Positions 52,774 through 61,802 of a DNA stretch of 64,000 bases are shown in pieces. The stretch's first letter is position 1, and each line of letters opens with the position of its first letter. The translations under genes were made by a program, and so were the position numbers. The notes beneath the pieces are model-generated. The model did no database searches. It had not been told where the DNA came from and saw only the letters and a list, made by a program, of their open reading frames with translations. The stretch covers positions 186,001-250,000 of the forward strand of contig NZ_BQYJ01000004.1 in NCBI RefSeq assembly GCF_023168165.1, written 5' to 3'. The DNA is from Niallia sp. NCCP-28 (GTDB lineage Bacteria > Bacillota > Bacilli > Bacillales > Cytobacillaceae).

Positions 52774-53449
52774 ATCCGTATTCACCTCGCTGCTCATCCC
52801 GAACAATTCTTCCGCTTTCAATGGCAATAACACGATGCTTAATTGTATTAACAATCTCTTTATTGTGTGTTGCCATAATAATGGTTGTCCCTCTATTATT
52901 AATTTCTTCTAGCAGATTCATAATATCCCAAGATGTTTCTGGATCAAGGTTACCAGTTGGTTCATCTGCAATCACCAATTTTGGCGCATTAATAATTGAA
53001 CGTGCTATCGAAACACGCTGCTGCTCCCCACCAGACAATTCTGTTGGCAGCATTTTTGCTTTATGCTTTAAGCCGACTAAATCCAATGTTTCCATTACCT
53101 TTTTGTTAATCTTTTTCGGATTTTCTTCAATTACTTCAAGAGCAAAAGCAACATTTTCATATACCGTTAACGTCGGCAGCAATTTAAAGTCTTGGAAAAC
53201 AACTCCAATATTTCTTCTTAACATCGGCACTTTACTCATTTTTAACTTTGCCAAGTTAATGCCGTTTATCATAATCGTTCCTTGTGTCGGCTTCTCTTCC
53301 CGATACATCATTTTAATAAAAGTGGATTTTCCTGCACCACTTGGACCTACAACGTAAACAAATTCACCCTGTTTGATCTTGATATCCAATCCATTAACAG
53401 CAATTACGCCATTAGAATACTTTTTCATTACCTTTTTCATTTCTATCAT
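52763..53449 (-). CDS. ftsE: Cell division ATP-binding protein FtsE
   Basis: A 228-residue ABC ATPase. Walker A GPSGAGKSTF (~residue 35), Q-loop VFQDFKLLP (~85), signature LSGGEQQRVSIARS (~138), Walker B LVIADEPTGNLD (~158), switch His in MATHNKEI (~192). It pairs with FtsX as an intracellular driver of cell wall hydrolase activation. The start ATG at 53449 follows AGGTGTG. A promoter with an extended -10 is seen about 240 bases upstream. Confidence 0.95.
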   Translation of the reverse strand: MIEMKKVMKKYSNGVIAVNGLDIKIKQGEFVYVVGPSGAGKSTFIKMMYREEKPTQGTIMINGINLAKLKMSKVPMLRRNIGVVFQDFKLLPTLTVYENVAFALEVIEENPKKINKKVMETLDLVGLKHKAKMLPTELSGGEQQRVSIARSIINAPKLVIADEPTGNLDPETSWDIMNLLEEINNRGTTIIMATHNKEIVNTIKHRVIAIESGRIVRDEQRGEYGYEG

Positions 53450-53683
53450 CTATTATCACACCTGATTATTATTTGTTAGAAACATTTGCTATATAAATCC
53501 CTGAATTTTTTGCACGATAAAGGAAACCACTCTTCTCTCTATTGGCTTGTTAGGGCTGCTGAGAGTTACAGTTCTATTTTTCTATAAAGTCTTACTGACA
53601 AAGTTTACACGATAAATACATCATTCGACAAATTTCAGTCAAAAGAAAGGAACAAAAAACGAGTTCCCTTCGTTACTCAAGTT

Positions 53684-53692
53684 ATTATATCA
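53684..53692 (-). promoter_or_regulatory. Extended -10 promoter element, probably for ftsEX
   Basis: On the minus strand TGATATAAT, a perfect TGn-TATAAT extended -10. At 17 bases upstream only GTTAAC is found, so the -35 is weak. Confidence 0.5.
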
Positions 53693-54059
53693 TTAACCTC
53701 CAACAAGTTAACGGAAAAAATTATTACATTTTCTTTTCAAACGTCTATTAATAAACTATTTTTTAATAATTAGTTAATATTACCATACAAATAATGCTAT
53801 ATCCCATCTATTTTCCCCTTATTTTTGTACATCCATAGGTATTTAGACCTTGATTTATTGTAATCAAAAGGTAATATTTACATACAATCTTTTACAAATA
53901 TTGTATCATTTATTTTCATTTTTTTGGCTTATTCTATTAAATGCCTTCCATTCAGTTCATTCCCATTTATCTTCTTTTCCCTTTTATCTATCCTATTTAT
54001 CGACAAATCCTTTAAATACAGGCTTTATTTAAGAATCTATGTTGATTGAAGGGGACTAT

Positions 54060-54175
54060 TTTAAAATGATCTTTTAATGAATAAATGAATCGTTTTTCCC
54101 AATCTTGCCGTTCACCCCCTGAAAGCGAATGGCAAGACTGGAAAAAAGCAGGTGGTTTCTTTTTCAAGCAGCCTC
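54060..54175. repeat. Family C repeat, core-deleted remnant
   Basis: AATGATCTTTTAAT and TGGTTTCTTTTTCAAGCA match the flanks of the GC-rich repeat at 61030-61215. The GC-rich core is gone, replaced by a hairpin TTTTTCCCAATCTTGCC with GGCAAGACTGGAAAAA. Confidence 0.55.
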
Positions 54176-54217
54176 CAATGCCTTACGCGGCAGACAAACA
54201 AGTTTAATAGAGCCAAA

Positions 54218-54273
54218 ATAAAAAAGTTTTATTCTGTAAAATAGCAAAGCCATTTTAAAAATAAAACTTTTTT
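54218..54273 (-). terminator. Terminator after cccB
   Basis: AAAAAAGTTTTATT and AATAAAACTTTTTT form a perfect stem around a 26-base loop, ending in a T run on the minus strand. Confidence 0.7.
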
Positions 54274-54275
54274 CC

Positions 54276-54587
54276 TTATTTCTTGTCAGCCAGCCACTGG
54301 GCCACTGCTTCTGCATCTTTTCCTTTTAATACGCCTTTGGGCATAGTGCCCTTGCCTTCAAGAATAATCTTCTCAATATCTTCTTTTGACAATTCAGACC
54401 CTACAGCTTGTAAATTTGGGCCGCCGCCGCCTTCTAAATTGCTGCCATGGCATACGGAACATTTTTGATTATACAGCTTTTCAGGATCTCCTGCTTTTGC
54501 AGAACTTGAGGATGACTCCTCGTTATTGCCGCAGCCAGCTAAAAGAAAAAAGGCAAATATAATTGTTGGCATCATTAATTTTTTCAT
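54276..54587 (-). CDS. cccB: Cytochrome c-551, lipoprotein
   Basis: A 103-residue membrane-anchored small cytochrome c. A lipoprotein signal with lipobox LLAGC (Cys ~19) is followed by a Ser-rich spacer. The heme site is CSVCH at residues ~43-47, the axial Met is in GTMPKG (~82), and the C terminus is VAQWLADKK. It carries electrons to cytochrome oxidases on the outer face of the membrane. AAAAGGAG precedes ATG. Position next to yvjA and prfB matches B. subtilis. Confidence 0.94.
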   Translation of the reverse strand: MKKLMMPTIIFAFFLLAGCGNNEESSSSSAKAGDPEKLYNQKCSVCHGSNLEGGGGPNLQAVGSELSKEDIEKIILEGKGTMPKGVLKGKDAEAVAQWLADKK

Positions 54588-54639
54588 GCAAGCATCTCCT
54601 TTTCAAGCAGATCTTGTTTTTATTATACCAATTCCTCCA

Positions 54640-55458
54640 TTATTTAAAACCCTTGCCCAATACTTCTGATGCATCCATTACAATAACAAATGCAGTGGAA
54701 TCAATTGATTGAACAAGCGACTTTAATTTGGTAAACTCTGACTGATCAACAACGCACATTAAAATTGGCCGTTCAAAGTCTGTATATCCACCATGTGCTG
54801 TTAATTTGGTTACACCACGATCTATTTTTGTTAAAATGCCGCTTTGCACTTCTTCTTGTTTTTCTGTTATAATAAGCGCCATTTTTGAGCTTCTCATTCC
54901 AATTTGCACTAAATCAATCGTTTTGCTTGTTACAAATAAGGCAATCAGGGCATATAAACCTTGTTCAATGCTAAAAACAATGCTAGCCGTCACAACAATC
55001 AAACCGTCAATTATAGCTACACAATTTCCTAATGATATTCCGGTATATTTATTGATGATTTGCGCCGCTAAATCAGTTCCTCCCGTAGAGGCCCTTCCCT
55101 TAAAAACAATGCCAATGCCAAGTCCAATCCCAATTCCTCCATAAATAGAAGCTAAAAGAGGCTCATGTGTCCATGGCTCCAAATCTTTTGATATATATAC
55201 AACAAAGGGAAGAAATATCGTTCCAACCAATGTTTTTACTCCAAAGTTTTTCCCTAATAAGATAACCCCTGCTATAAATAATGGAATATTAAATGCCCAC
55301 TGAACAAAAGCAGGTTCCCAATTAAGTTTTGCTTCTAAAATGGTGCTGATCCCGCTTACTCCCCCAGAGGCAATTTGGTTTGGCAATAAAAACAGATTAA
55401 AGGTTAACGCCACAATTGCCGCACCGACTAACACATAAATATACTCACGCACTTTCAC
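54640..55458 (-). CDS. yvjA: YitT family membrane protein (YvjA)
   Basis: A 272-residue protein of the DUF161/DUF2179 type. Five or six membrane segments (~5-175) include LFLLPNQIASGGVSGISTIL and the repeated GRASTGGTDLAAQIIN. A cytosolic DUF2179 domain (~185-270) has THGGYTDFERP-like sequence LTAHGGYTDFER. Function unknown. The start is GTG at 55458 or two codons on at 55452; both have plausible AGGTG or AAGGA spacing. Lies just upstream of cccB on the same strand, as in B. subtilis. Confidence 0.9.
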   Translation of the reverse strand: MKVREYIYVLVGAAIVALTFNLFLLPNQIASGGVSGISTILEAKLNWEPAFVQWAFNIPLFIAGVILLGKNFGVKTLVGTIFLPFVVYISKDLEPWTHEPLLASIYGGIGIGLGIGIVFKGRASTGGTDLAAQIINKYTGISLGNCVAIIDGLIVVTASIVFSIEQGLYALIALFVTSKTIDLVQIGMRSSKMALIITEKQEEVQSGILTKIDRGVTKLTAHGGYTDFERPILMCVVDQSEFTKLKSLVQSIDSTAFVIVMDASEVLGKGFK

Positions 55459-55695
55459 TTTCCTTCACACCTCTTTAAATAATGGACGATATAGATAATA
55501 TGTTACGATCCTTTTTAACAAAAGTTAGCTAAAACATAAACTATATAGCCTTCTCTCTTTTCTTATCATTTCCCAAGCAGAGAGTATATCATCCATTAAA
55601 ACAGGTGTAAACCGCATTAAATTAGCGTGGTAAAGGGGTAAAACAGCAATTTTTCTTCGTTTTTACTCATACGGCGTGATTGTGCATCTTTTTTT

Positions 55696-55850
55696 AAAAG
55701 GCTATTTTCGTAAACTTTGTTGCTATTTAATTAAAAAAGATTAGGTGATTTCCGCTTCAGGATGCTCGCTTCAATCATCTTCTTTATCAACAGCGGTTTG
55801 AGTAAACAAAGTTTATTTAAAAACAACAATCTTTTAGAAAAGAGCCTACA
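55696..55850. repeat. Family B inverted-repeat element (copy B3)
   Basis: A MITE-like element of about 155 bases without coding capacity. The left end AAAAGGCTATTTTCGTAAAC and the right end (minus strand TAGGCTCTTTTCTAAAAGAT) are imperfect terminal inverted repeats of roughly 30 bases, sharing AGGCT-TTTTC and TTGTTG. It matches copies B1 and B2. Confidence 0.7.
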
Positions 55851-55858
55851 AAAAAAGA

Positions 55859-55893
55859 AAAAGCCACCGCTGCTTTGACATAGCGATGACTTT
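55859..55893 (-). terminator. Terminator after prfB
   Basis: On the minus strand AAAGTCATCGCT pairs with AGCGGTGGCTTT, with two G-U or mismatched pairs, followed by TTCTTTTTTT. Confidence 0.75.
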
Positions 55894-55902
55894 AATCGAT
55901 TA

Positions 55903-57013
55903 TTATTCAATGTCACTTAATTTAGAACGCAAATAAGCATTGATAAATACATCTAAATCGCCATCCATTACAGATTGGGTATTGCCCACTTCTGTATTTG
56001 TGCGATGATCTTTTACCATCGAATATGGATGGAACACATAGGAACGAATTTGGCTTCCCCAGCCAATCTCTTTTTGTTCGCCACGAATCTCTGCTAATTT
56101 TTCTTCTTTTTCTTCAATTTTCTTTTGATACAATTTTGCTTTCAACATTTTCATCGCTGTTTCTCTATTTTTAATTTGAGAACGTTCTGTTTGACAGGAA
56201 ACCACGACTCCTGTTGGCATATGGGTAATACGAACAGCAGAATCTGTTGTATTGATATGCTGGCCGCCAGCTCCGCTAGCACGATACGTATCAATTTTCA
56301 GATCTTCTGTACGCACTTCAATTTCAATTTCATCATTAAACTCAGGCATTATTTCACATGATACAAAACTTGTATGTCTTCGTCCTGACGAATCAAATGG
56401 AGAAATGCGGACAAGGCGGTGCACCCCTTTTTCCGCTTTTAAATAGCCAAAAGCGTTATGTCCTTTAATCGCTAGTGTTACACTTTTAATTCCCGCTTCA
56501 TCGCCAGGAAGATAATCCAATGTTTCCACTTTAAAGCCTTTTTTCTCTGCCCATCTAGTATACATGCGAAGAAGCATGCTGCCCCAATCTTGGGATTCTG
56601 TTCCTCCAGCACCTGGATGAAGTTCTAGAATGGCATTGTTTTTATCATATGGTTCACTTAACAACAGATTTAATTCAAAATCGCTTAAGCGTTTTACTAA
56701 ATCAGTCAGTTCCTCTTCTAATTCACTTCGCAATTCTGCGTCATCTTCTTCTTTCACTAGCTCATATGTCAATTCCAGGTTTTCATACACTTCAAACAAT
56801 TTGTAGAATTCATGCGCCTGGTCTTTTAATGCATTGCTTTCTGAAATAACTGTTTGTGCTGCCTGCTGATCATTCCAAAAATCTGGCTGAAGCATTTCAT
56901 CTTCTAATTCAGCAATGCGAGCCTCTTTATTTTCTAAGTCAAAGAGACCCCCTAAAGTTTTCTAGTGTTACCTCTATCTTCTCTAATTCATTGCGAATAT
57001 CTGCTAATTCCAT
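55903..57013 (-). CDS. prfB: Peptide chain release factor 2, programmed +1 frameshift
   Basis: RF2 ends translation at UGA and UAA. The gene starts at ATG 57013, with 24 codons in frame 0, then TGA at 56939-56941. The +1 frame then runs from GAC TTA to 55903. The shift site CTTTGAC is preceded by the SD-like AGGGGG, the classic autoregulatory arrangement. The anticodon-like SPF is in [14 protein letters not shown] and the catalytic GGQ is in [14 protein letters not shown]. The complete protein is about 369 residues. secA lies upstream on the same strand, 264 bases away, with a terminator and a repeat copy between them. Confidence 0.96.
56939..56952 (-). other. Programmed frameshift signal of prfB
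   Basis: On the minus strand AGGGGGTCTCTTTGAC (last C at 56938). The internal SD-like AGGGGG, CTT slippery codon and in-frame TGA at codon 25 make ribosomes shift +1 when RF2 is scarce. Confidence 0.92.
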
Positions 57014-57173
57014 TTTACTGTCACCCTTTATTTAAATATAGTTCAATAATGTCTGTAGATTTCTACCTTATAGTATTATATGGCTTTTCACAAAAAAATG
57101 CATGCACTAGGGAAAAGTTCCTGGTTTTTGCCCAACTTTTTTTGGCAAAGACTAGATATTAACTAAACTTCCC

Positions 57174-57233
57174 ATAAAGTGAAACTTCAATCAGTGGGAG
57201 TTTTACTGTCCGGCCTGTTAATGCGTGATAAAA
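57174..57233 (+). repeat. Family A repeat, mini form (copy A10)
   Basis: A 60-base element, ATAAAGTGAAACTTCAATCA ... TTTTACTGTCCGGCC ... GTTAATGCGTGATAAA. Ends are identical to full-length copies and the core resembles copy A2. Located between secA and prfB. Confidence 0.85.
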
Positions 57234-57263
57234 AAAACTGTCTCTCCTATAAAGAAGAGACAA
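57231..57263 (-). terminator. Terminator after secA
   Basis: On the minus strand TGTCTCTT pairs with AGAGACA, around TCTTTATAGG-like loop bases, followed by eight T. The T run is partly the end of repeat A10. Confidence 0.8.
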
Positions 57264-57277
57264 GATTTCACTAGTTA

Positions 57278-59794
57278 TTATACACTTTTCCCACAGCAGT
57301 TTTTGTATTTTTTTCCGCTTCCACATGAACATGGTGCATTTCTGCCTACATCCATTTTTTTCGTAGCTGGACGTTTTTTCGGTTTCTTTTCTCCATCTTC
57401 TTTCGGATTAACCGCTTCGCCCTTCATTACTTCTTCACGCTCTAAGTTGTTGCGGATTTCTGCTTTCATTACATATTTAGCCACATCTTCTTCAATCGCA
57501 ATAATCATATCTTCAAACATTGCAAAACCTTCACCTTGATACTCGCGAAGTGGATCAATTTGGCCATATGCACGTAAATGAATTCCTTGGCGCAGCTGAT
57601 CCATTGCATCAATATGATCAATCCATTTGCTGTCAACAGCACGAAGGACAATAACTCTTTCAAATTCACGCATTTGTTCTGCCGTTAATTTTTCTTCTTT
57701 TTCATCGTAATTTTTTAATACTTTTGCATAGATTAATTCAACAATATCCTCACTGTCTTTGCCGCGAATTTCACTAACTTCCAATTCTCCTTCATGAAGA
57801 AGATTTCCATTCGCATAATCGACAATGGCCTGCAGGTTCCATGCTTCTTGATCTTCATGATCTGGTGTATGTGCTCCTACATTGCGCTCTAAAGAAGCTT
57901 TAATCATTTTTTCTACAATCGAACGCAAGTTGTCAGAAGTCAACACTTCATTACGCTGCGTATAAATGATTTCCCGTTGCTGGCGGAGAACATCATCATA
58001 TTGCAGCAATTGTTTACGGGAATCAAAGTTATTGCCTTCCACTCGTTTTTGCGCAGATTCTACGGCACGTGATACCATTTTGCTTTGAATAGGCTGAGTA
58101 TCATCCATGCCAAGTCTCGCCATCATATTTTTCATATTATCTGAACCGAATCGGCGCATCAGTTCATCTTCCATGGAAAGATAAAACTGCGTAACACCTG
58201 GATCTCCTTGACGTCCAGATCGACCGCGAAGCTGATTATCAATACGTCTGCTTTCATGGCGTTCTGTACCAATTACTGCAAGACCACCAAGATCTTTTAT
58301 GCCTTCAGCTAGTTTAATATCTGTACCGCGGCCAGCCATATTTGTTGCAATCGTTACAGCACCTTTTTCCCCAGCATGTGCAATGATTTCTGCTTCTCTT
58401 TCATGGTTTTTCGCATTTAAGACATTATGAGGAATGCCTTTTTTAGAAAGATAGTTGGAAATAATTTCTGATGTTTCAATCGCAACCGTACCAACCAATA
58501 CAGGTTGTCCATTTTTATGTCTTTCAGCAATGTCTTCTACTACTGCTCTAAACTTGCCATCCATGCTCGCATAAATTAAATCCGGACGATCATCACGGAC
58601 AATTTCTCTGTTTGTGGGAATGACAACAACGCTCATATTATAGATGTTGCGGAACTCTTCTTCTTCCGTTTTTGCTGTTCCAGTCATCCCCGCTAATTTT
58701 TCATACATGCGGAAATAGTTTTGGAAAGTAATGGTAGCCAAAGTCATGCTTTCATTTTGAATTTCTAAATTTTCCTTCGCCTCAATTGCTTGATGAAGCC
58801 CGTCACTATAGCGGCGGCCTTTCATTAAACGGCCTGTAAACTGGTCTACAATAACGATTTCTCCGTCTTGCACCACATAGTCGACATCATTGTGCATGCT
58901 GGCATTTGCTTTTAATGCTTGAGAAATATGGTGGTTGATGGCGACATTGGATACATCAAATAAGTTTTCAATTTGGAAAACCCGTTCCGCTTTTGACATG
59001 CCTTCTTCTGTCAATTGCACACCTTTTGTTTTTTCATCATATATATAGTCTTTTTCTGCTTTCAGGCTCTTAACAAACGTATTTGCCCGAACATATAATT
59101 GTGTAGATTTTTGCGCAGAACCGGAAATGATCAACGGTGTGCGCGCTTCATCAATCAGGATGGAATCCACTTCATCAATTACGGCATAAAATAACGGTTT
59201 TTGCACTTTTTGCTCATTATATAAAACCATATTATCCCGAAGATAATCAAAACCAAATTCATTATTTGTTCCGTACGTAATATCAGCATTATAAGCAGCT
59301 TGTTTTTCTTCTTTTGACATGCTGTTTAAGTTTAAACCAACTGTCAGTCCAAGGAATTCATAGAGTTTTCCCATTTCCGAAGCATCACGTGCTGCCAAAT
59401 ATTCATTGACTGTTACAACATGGACTCCTTTTCCAGAAAGGGCATTAAGATATACAGGCAAAGTAGCCGTCAACGTTTTCCCTTCCCCTGTTTTCATCTC
59501 GGAAATATTTCCATCATGAAGAGATGCTCCCCCCATCAGCTGAACAGGATATGGATATAGACCTAATACACGTTTTGCCCCTTCACGCACAACGGCAAAT
59601 GCTTCCACAAGCAACTCATCCAATGTTTCGCCTTTTTGATAGCGCCCTTTAAATTCTTCTGCTTTTTCTGCTAATTGCTCGTCCGTCAATTTAGCAGTTT
59701 CCTCTGCTAACAATTCTACTTTATCGGCGATTTTTGCGAGTTTCTTCAAATCCCGCTTATTTTGATCAAATACTTTATTTAAAATTCCAAGCAT
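57278..59794 (-). CDS. secA: Protein translocase ATPase SecA
   Basis: SecA (838 residues) drives preprotein export through SecYEG. N-terminal nucleotide-binding domain: Walker [15 protein letters not shown] (~100), [15 protein letters not shown] (~208). Helicase-like domain 2: [26 protein letters not shown] (~490) and [11 protein letters not shown]. The C-terminal tail binds zinc through [14 protein letters not shown]. The start ATG follows AAAGGAGCG. The order secA-prfB after hpf is standard for Bacillus. Confidence 0.97.
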   Translation of the reverse strand: MLGILNKVFDQNKRDLKKLAKIADKVELLAEETAKLTDEQLAEKAEEFKGRYQKGETLDELLVEAFAVVREGAKRVLGLYPYPVQLMGGASLHDGNISEMKTGEGKTLTATLPVYLNALSGKGVHVVTVNEYLAARDASEMGKLYEFLGLTVGLNLNSMSKEEKQAAYNADITYGTNNEFGFDYLRDNMVLYNEQKVQKPLFYAVIDEVDSILIDEARTPLIISGSAQKSTQLYVRANTFVKSLKAEKDYIYDEKTKGVQLTEEGMSKAERVFQIENLFDVSNVAINHHISQALKANASMHNDVDYVVQDGEIVIVDQFTGRLMKGRRYSDGLHQAIEAKENLEIQNESMTLATITFQNYFRMYEKLAGMTGTAKTEEEEFRNIYNMSVVVIPTNREIVRDDRPDLIYASMDGKFRAVVEDIAERHKNGQPVLVGTVAIETSEIISNYLSKKGIPHNVLNAKNHEREAEIIAHAGEKGAVTIATNMAGRGTDIKLAEGIKDLGGLAVIGTERHESRRIDNQLRGRSGRQGDPGVTQFYLSMEDELMRRFGSDNMKNMMARLGMDDTQPIQSKMVSRAVESAQKRVEGNNFDSRKQLLQYDDVLRQQREIIYTQRNEVLTSDNLRSIVEKMIKASLERNVGAHTPDHEDQEAWNLQAIVDYANGNLLHEGELEVSEIRGKDSEDIVELIYAKVLKNYDEKEEKLTAEQMREFERVIVLRAVDSKWIDHIDAMDQLRQGIHLRAYGQIDPLREYQGEGFAMFEDMIIAIEEDVAKYVMKAEIRNNLEREEVMKGEAVNPKEDGEKKPKKRPATKKMDVGRNAPCSCGSGKKYKNCCGKSV

Positions 59795-60199
59795 TAAATA
59801 ACGCTCCTTTATTTATGGTTATGGGAAGAAAAATACTATTTACCTGTTGGCAGAGATTCTGATTTGCTCCTTCTTTCTGCCATCTGCTTTTTCCTTTTGC
59901 AAAATAATGATTTGTTTATAAAATCTCTTGTTATATCCGATTAATAGTAATGCATTATTATTAAAAATGCATGAAAATGATTTGGCAATTTTATTAACAA
60001 ATAGAGCGAAAAAGTCTTATTCGCAACATAAAAAATCGTCTCTTATTCCATTTATTCTTTATCTTATCTATCTTACCATTTCCATACTAGTGTGACAACT
60101 TATGTAGTGATTAGTGGAAGCTATATTATTACTATTATGCACTTATTTTTTTTATCCATAAATAATAGAGAAAAAATTCATTTTATTTATTCGACAGCA
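59795..60199. other. Intergenic region upstream of secA
   Basis: About 405 bases, AT-rich. A small hairpin ATGCATTAT/TAAAAATGCAT-like lies at 59950-59972. A secA promoter must be here, but no -35/-10 pair stood out. No supported gene or repeat. Confidence 0.4.
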
Positions 60200-60235
60200 T
60201 ATAAAAACGCAGGAGACAATCTCCTGCGTTTTTAT
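60200..60235 (-). terminator. Terminator after hpf
   Basis: AAAAACGCAGGAGA pairs with TCTCCTGCGTTTTT around CAA; a very stable stem. Confidence 0.93.
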
Positions 60236-60238
60236 ATG

Positions 60239-60787
60239 TTATTTTGCTTCAATCAACCCGTATTTACCGTCTTTTCTTTTGTAGACAATATTAGTGGAAT
60301 TTGTTTCAGCATCTGTATAGATAAAGAAGTTATGTCCTAATAAATCCATTTGCAGAATAGCTTCTTCGCTGTCCATTGGCTTTAGATCAAATCGTTTTTG
60401 GCGGACTATTTCTAATTCATCTTCTTCTACTTCAGTGGCTGCAGCACTTTCAAAAGATCCAAAAAACTCATTTACATTGCCTTTTTCGCGGAATTTGCGG
60501 TTTACTTTTGTTTTATGTTTTCTAATTTGCCGTTCTAATTTATCTGTTATCAAATCAATGGCGGCATACATATCGACATGATCTTCCTCGGCACGCAGCA
60601 CCAATTGACTCATTGGAATAGTCACTTCTACTTTTGCTGTTTTATCATTATATGTTTTTAAATTGACATTCACATTCGCATCTGGTGTTTCGGAAAAATA
60701 ACGCTCCAATTTCGTAATTTTTTTCTCTACGTATTCTCGTATTGCTGGAGTTACCTCAATGTTTTCTCCTCTTATGTTGAAATGCAT
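60239..60787 (-). CDS. hpf: Ribosome hibernation promoting factor, long form
   Basis: A 182-residue long-type HPF (YvyD). The N-terminal domain (~1-100) binds the decoding region: MHFNIRGENIEVTPAIREYVEKK and AAIDLITDKLERQIRKHKTK. After a linker, the C-terminal domain (~125-180) dimerises ribosomes: EIVRQKRFDLKPMDSEEAI, DLLGHNFFIY. It makes inactive 100S ribosomes under stress or in stationary phase. AAGGAGGAG precedes ATG. A sigma-B-type promoter about 110-130 bases upstream fits general stress control. Confidence 0.95.
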   Translation of the reverse strand: MHFNIRGENIEVTPAIREYVEKKITKLERYFSETPDANVNVNLKTYNDKTAKVEVTIPMSQLVLRAEEDHVDMYAAIDLITDKLERQIRKHKTKVNRKFREKGNVNEFFGSFESAAATEVEEDELEIVRQKRFDLKPMDSEEAILQMDLLGHNFFIYTDAETNSTNIVYKRKDGKYGLIEAK

Positions 60788-60892
60788 AAGTTACTCCTCC
60801 TTTATTATTTCCAGTGCAAGTCTATTTTCTCTAAAGATAAAGCAATTTATTCTTGCTAGAGAAGAATTTTGACTATACTTTATATTTCTAGT

Positions 60893-60918
60893 TTACCCTA
60901 GCAAATTCCTGCTGAAAC
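60893..60918 (-). promoter_or_regulatory. Sigma-B promoter of hpf
   Basis: On the minus strand GTTTCA (60918-60913), a 14-base spacer and GGGTAA (60898-60893). This fits sigma-B GTTTAA-N12/15-GGGTAT at 10 of 12 positions. The overlapping CAGGAATTT may be half of a sigma-H site, as hpf in B. subtilis uses both. Confidence 0.75.
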
Positions 60919-61029
60919 TTTTAGAAATTTCGACAAATTTGTGAACTGGTAGTTTTTATTCTATTTCCTTTATTTTCATTCTTTCTGCGGTTAATCCCGG
61001 AGCCTTCCTAGCATCTGCACTAGACTACT

Positions 61030-61211
61030 GAAAAAGTGAAAAATTATCTTTTAATAATAGATAGAATCGGCTTTCCGAGGCTGACTATTCGCTTTCCGGG
61101 GGCGAGCGCCGAGCCGCTTCGTCGCTTTGCTCCTGCAGGGTCTCGCCTGTCTCGCTAATCCCCCAGGAGTCGAATAGACGCCTCTCCAAGCAAGTGATGG
61201 TTTCCTTTTCA
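61030..61211. repeat. Family C repeat, GC-rich intergenic element
   Basis: A GC-rich core (61079-61190) contains CGGGGGCGAGCGCCGAGC, GTCGCTTTGCTCCTGCAGG and GTCTCGCCTGTCTCGCTA, in strong contrast with the AT-rich surroundings. Flanks GCTTTCCGAGGCTGACTATTC and GTCGAATAGACGCCTCTCCAA-like bases are inverted (GACTATTCG/CGAATAGAC). Similar elements occur in many Bacillaceae intergenic regions. Confidence 0.75.
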
Positions 61212-61376
61212 ATAAAGTGAAACTTCAATCAATTGATTTTTCTCCATCCCCTCACTGATTGTTAGTTGAACCACTCAGGCTTTTATAGGCAAGTTTCTCC
61301 TCACCTAGATTGCTCGTTTTCTCTCCTAATCTTTGAGGTAAGGGTCAAAAACAAAAGCCTGTTAATGTGTGATGAA
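61212..61376 (+). repeat. Family A repeat, standard form (copy A11)
   Basis: About 165 bases, directly adjoining the family C element. Stems as in copy A3: CACTGATTG with CAATCAATTG, CAGGCTTTT with AAAAGCCTG, and TCACCTA with TTTGAGGTA. The end reads GTTAATGTGTGATGAA, slightly changed. Confidence 0.82.
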
Positions 61377-61428
61377 TTTTTCCATATCCTTATTTAAAAC
61401 ACATACTTATCGTAAAAATAAGCATAAT

Positions 61429-61457
61429 AAAAAACCGCCTGTATAAAGACGGTTTTA
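61429..61457 (-). terminator. Terminator of the flaG-fliD-fliS-fliT operon
   Basis: AAAAACCGCCT pairs with AGACGGTTTT around GTATAA. One mismatch. Confidence 0.82.
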
Positions 61458-61460
61458 GGG

Positions 61461-61802
61461 TTATTTCCGTTTATCATAAAACATGCCATCTGTCTGCAGT
61501 GCTTGATAGGGATTAACATATTTTTGATTGGATGATTTTTTTACTTTTAACTGTTTTAGCTCTTGTTGAATCGTTAGTTTTTCCTGCTGAAGAGCTTCTT
61601 TTAATTCTTGATCTTGCTGCATTAAAGCCTGTCCCATCTTTTTTTCACTATCCGTTTTTGGGGGAGAAAGCAATGATAGGCACGCTTGCCTTTGCGTAAA
61701 AAGTTCTTCCATTTCTTTAATGAAGTCTTCTTGCTCACTTTTCTCTTTTACAAGCTCAATCAATTGTGCGGTAATGGCAAACAATTGTTTATATGTTTCC
61801 AT
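61461..61802 (-). CDS. fliT: Flagellar chaperone FliT
   Basis: A 113-residue helical protein. B. subtilis FliT is the export chaperone of the filament cap FliD. The sequence is rich in Lys, Glu and Gln with two long helices (~5-45, ~55-95). The identification rests mainly on size, helical nature and place after fliS. The start ATG at 61802 overlaps the fliS stop by one base (TAATG), and GGTGGAGG inside fliS serves as ribosome binding site. So translation is coupled. Confidence 0.85.
   Translation of the reverse strand: METYKQLFAITAQLIELVKEKSEQEDFIKEMEELFTQRQACLSLLSPPKTDSEKKMGQALMQQDQELKEALQQEKLTIQQELKQLKVKKSSNQKYVNPYQALQTDGMFYDKRK

Larger units (their letters stand above)
53450..54217. other. 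Long intergenic region upstream of ftsE
   Basis: About 770 bases. It holds an extended -10 promoter for ftsE (53684-53692), AT-rich sequence without supported genes, and a degraded family C repeat (54060-54175). ORFs found here lack ribosome binding sites. Confidence 0.5.
55459..55902. other. Intergenic region between prfB and yvjA
   Basis: It holds the family B element at 55696-55850 and the prfB terminator at 55859-55893. No supported gene; an ORF of 61 codons inside the element has no ribosome binding site. Confidence 0.6.

Noticed and set aside
52049-52912. Long antisense ORF (287 codons) over ftsX/ftsE
   Set aside because: Shadow of ftsX and ftsE, which have all family motifs and overlapping starts with ribosome binding sites.
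55731-55916. ORF inside the family B element
   Set aside because: No ribosome binding site; the element is bounded by inverted repeats and has no coding signature.
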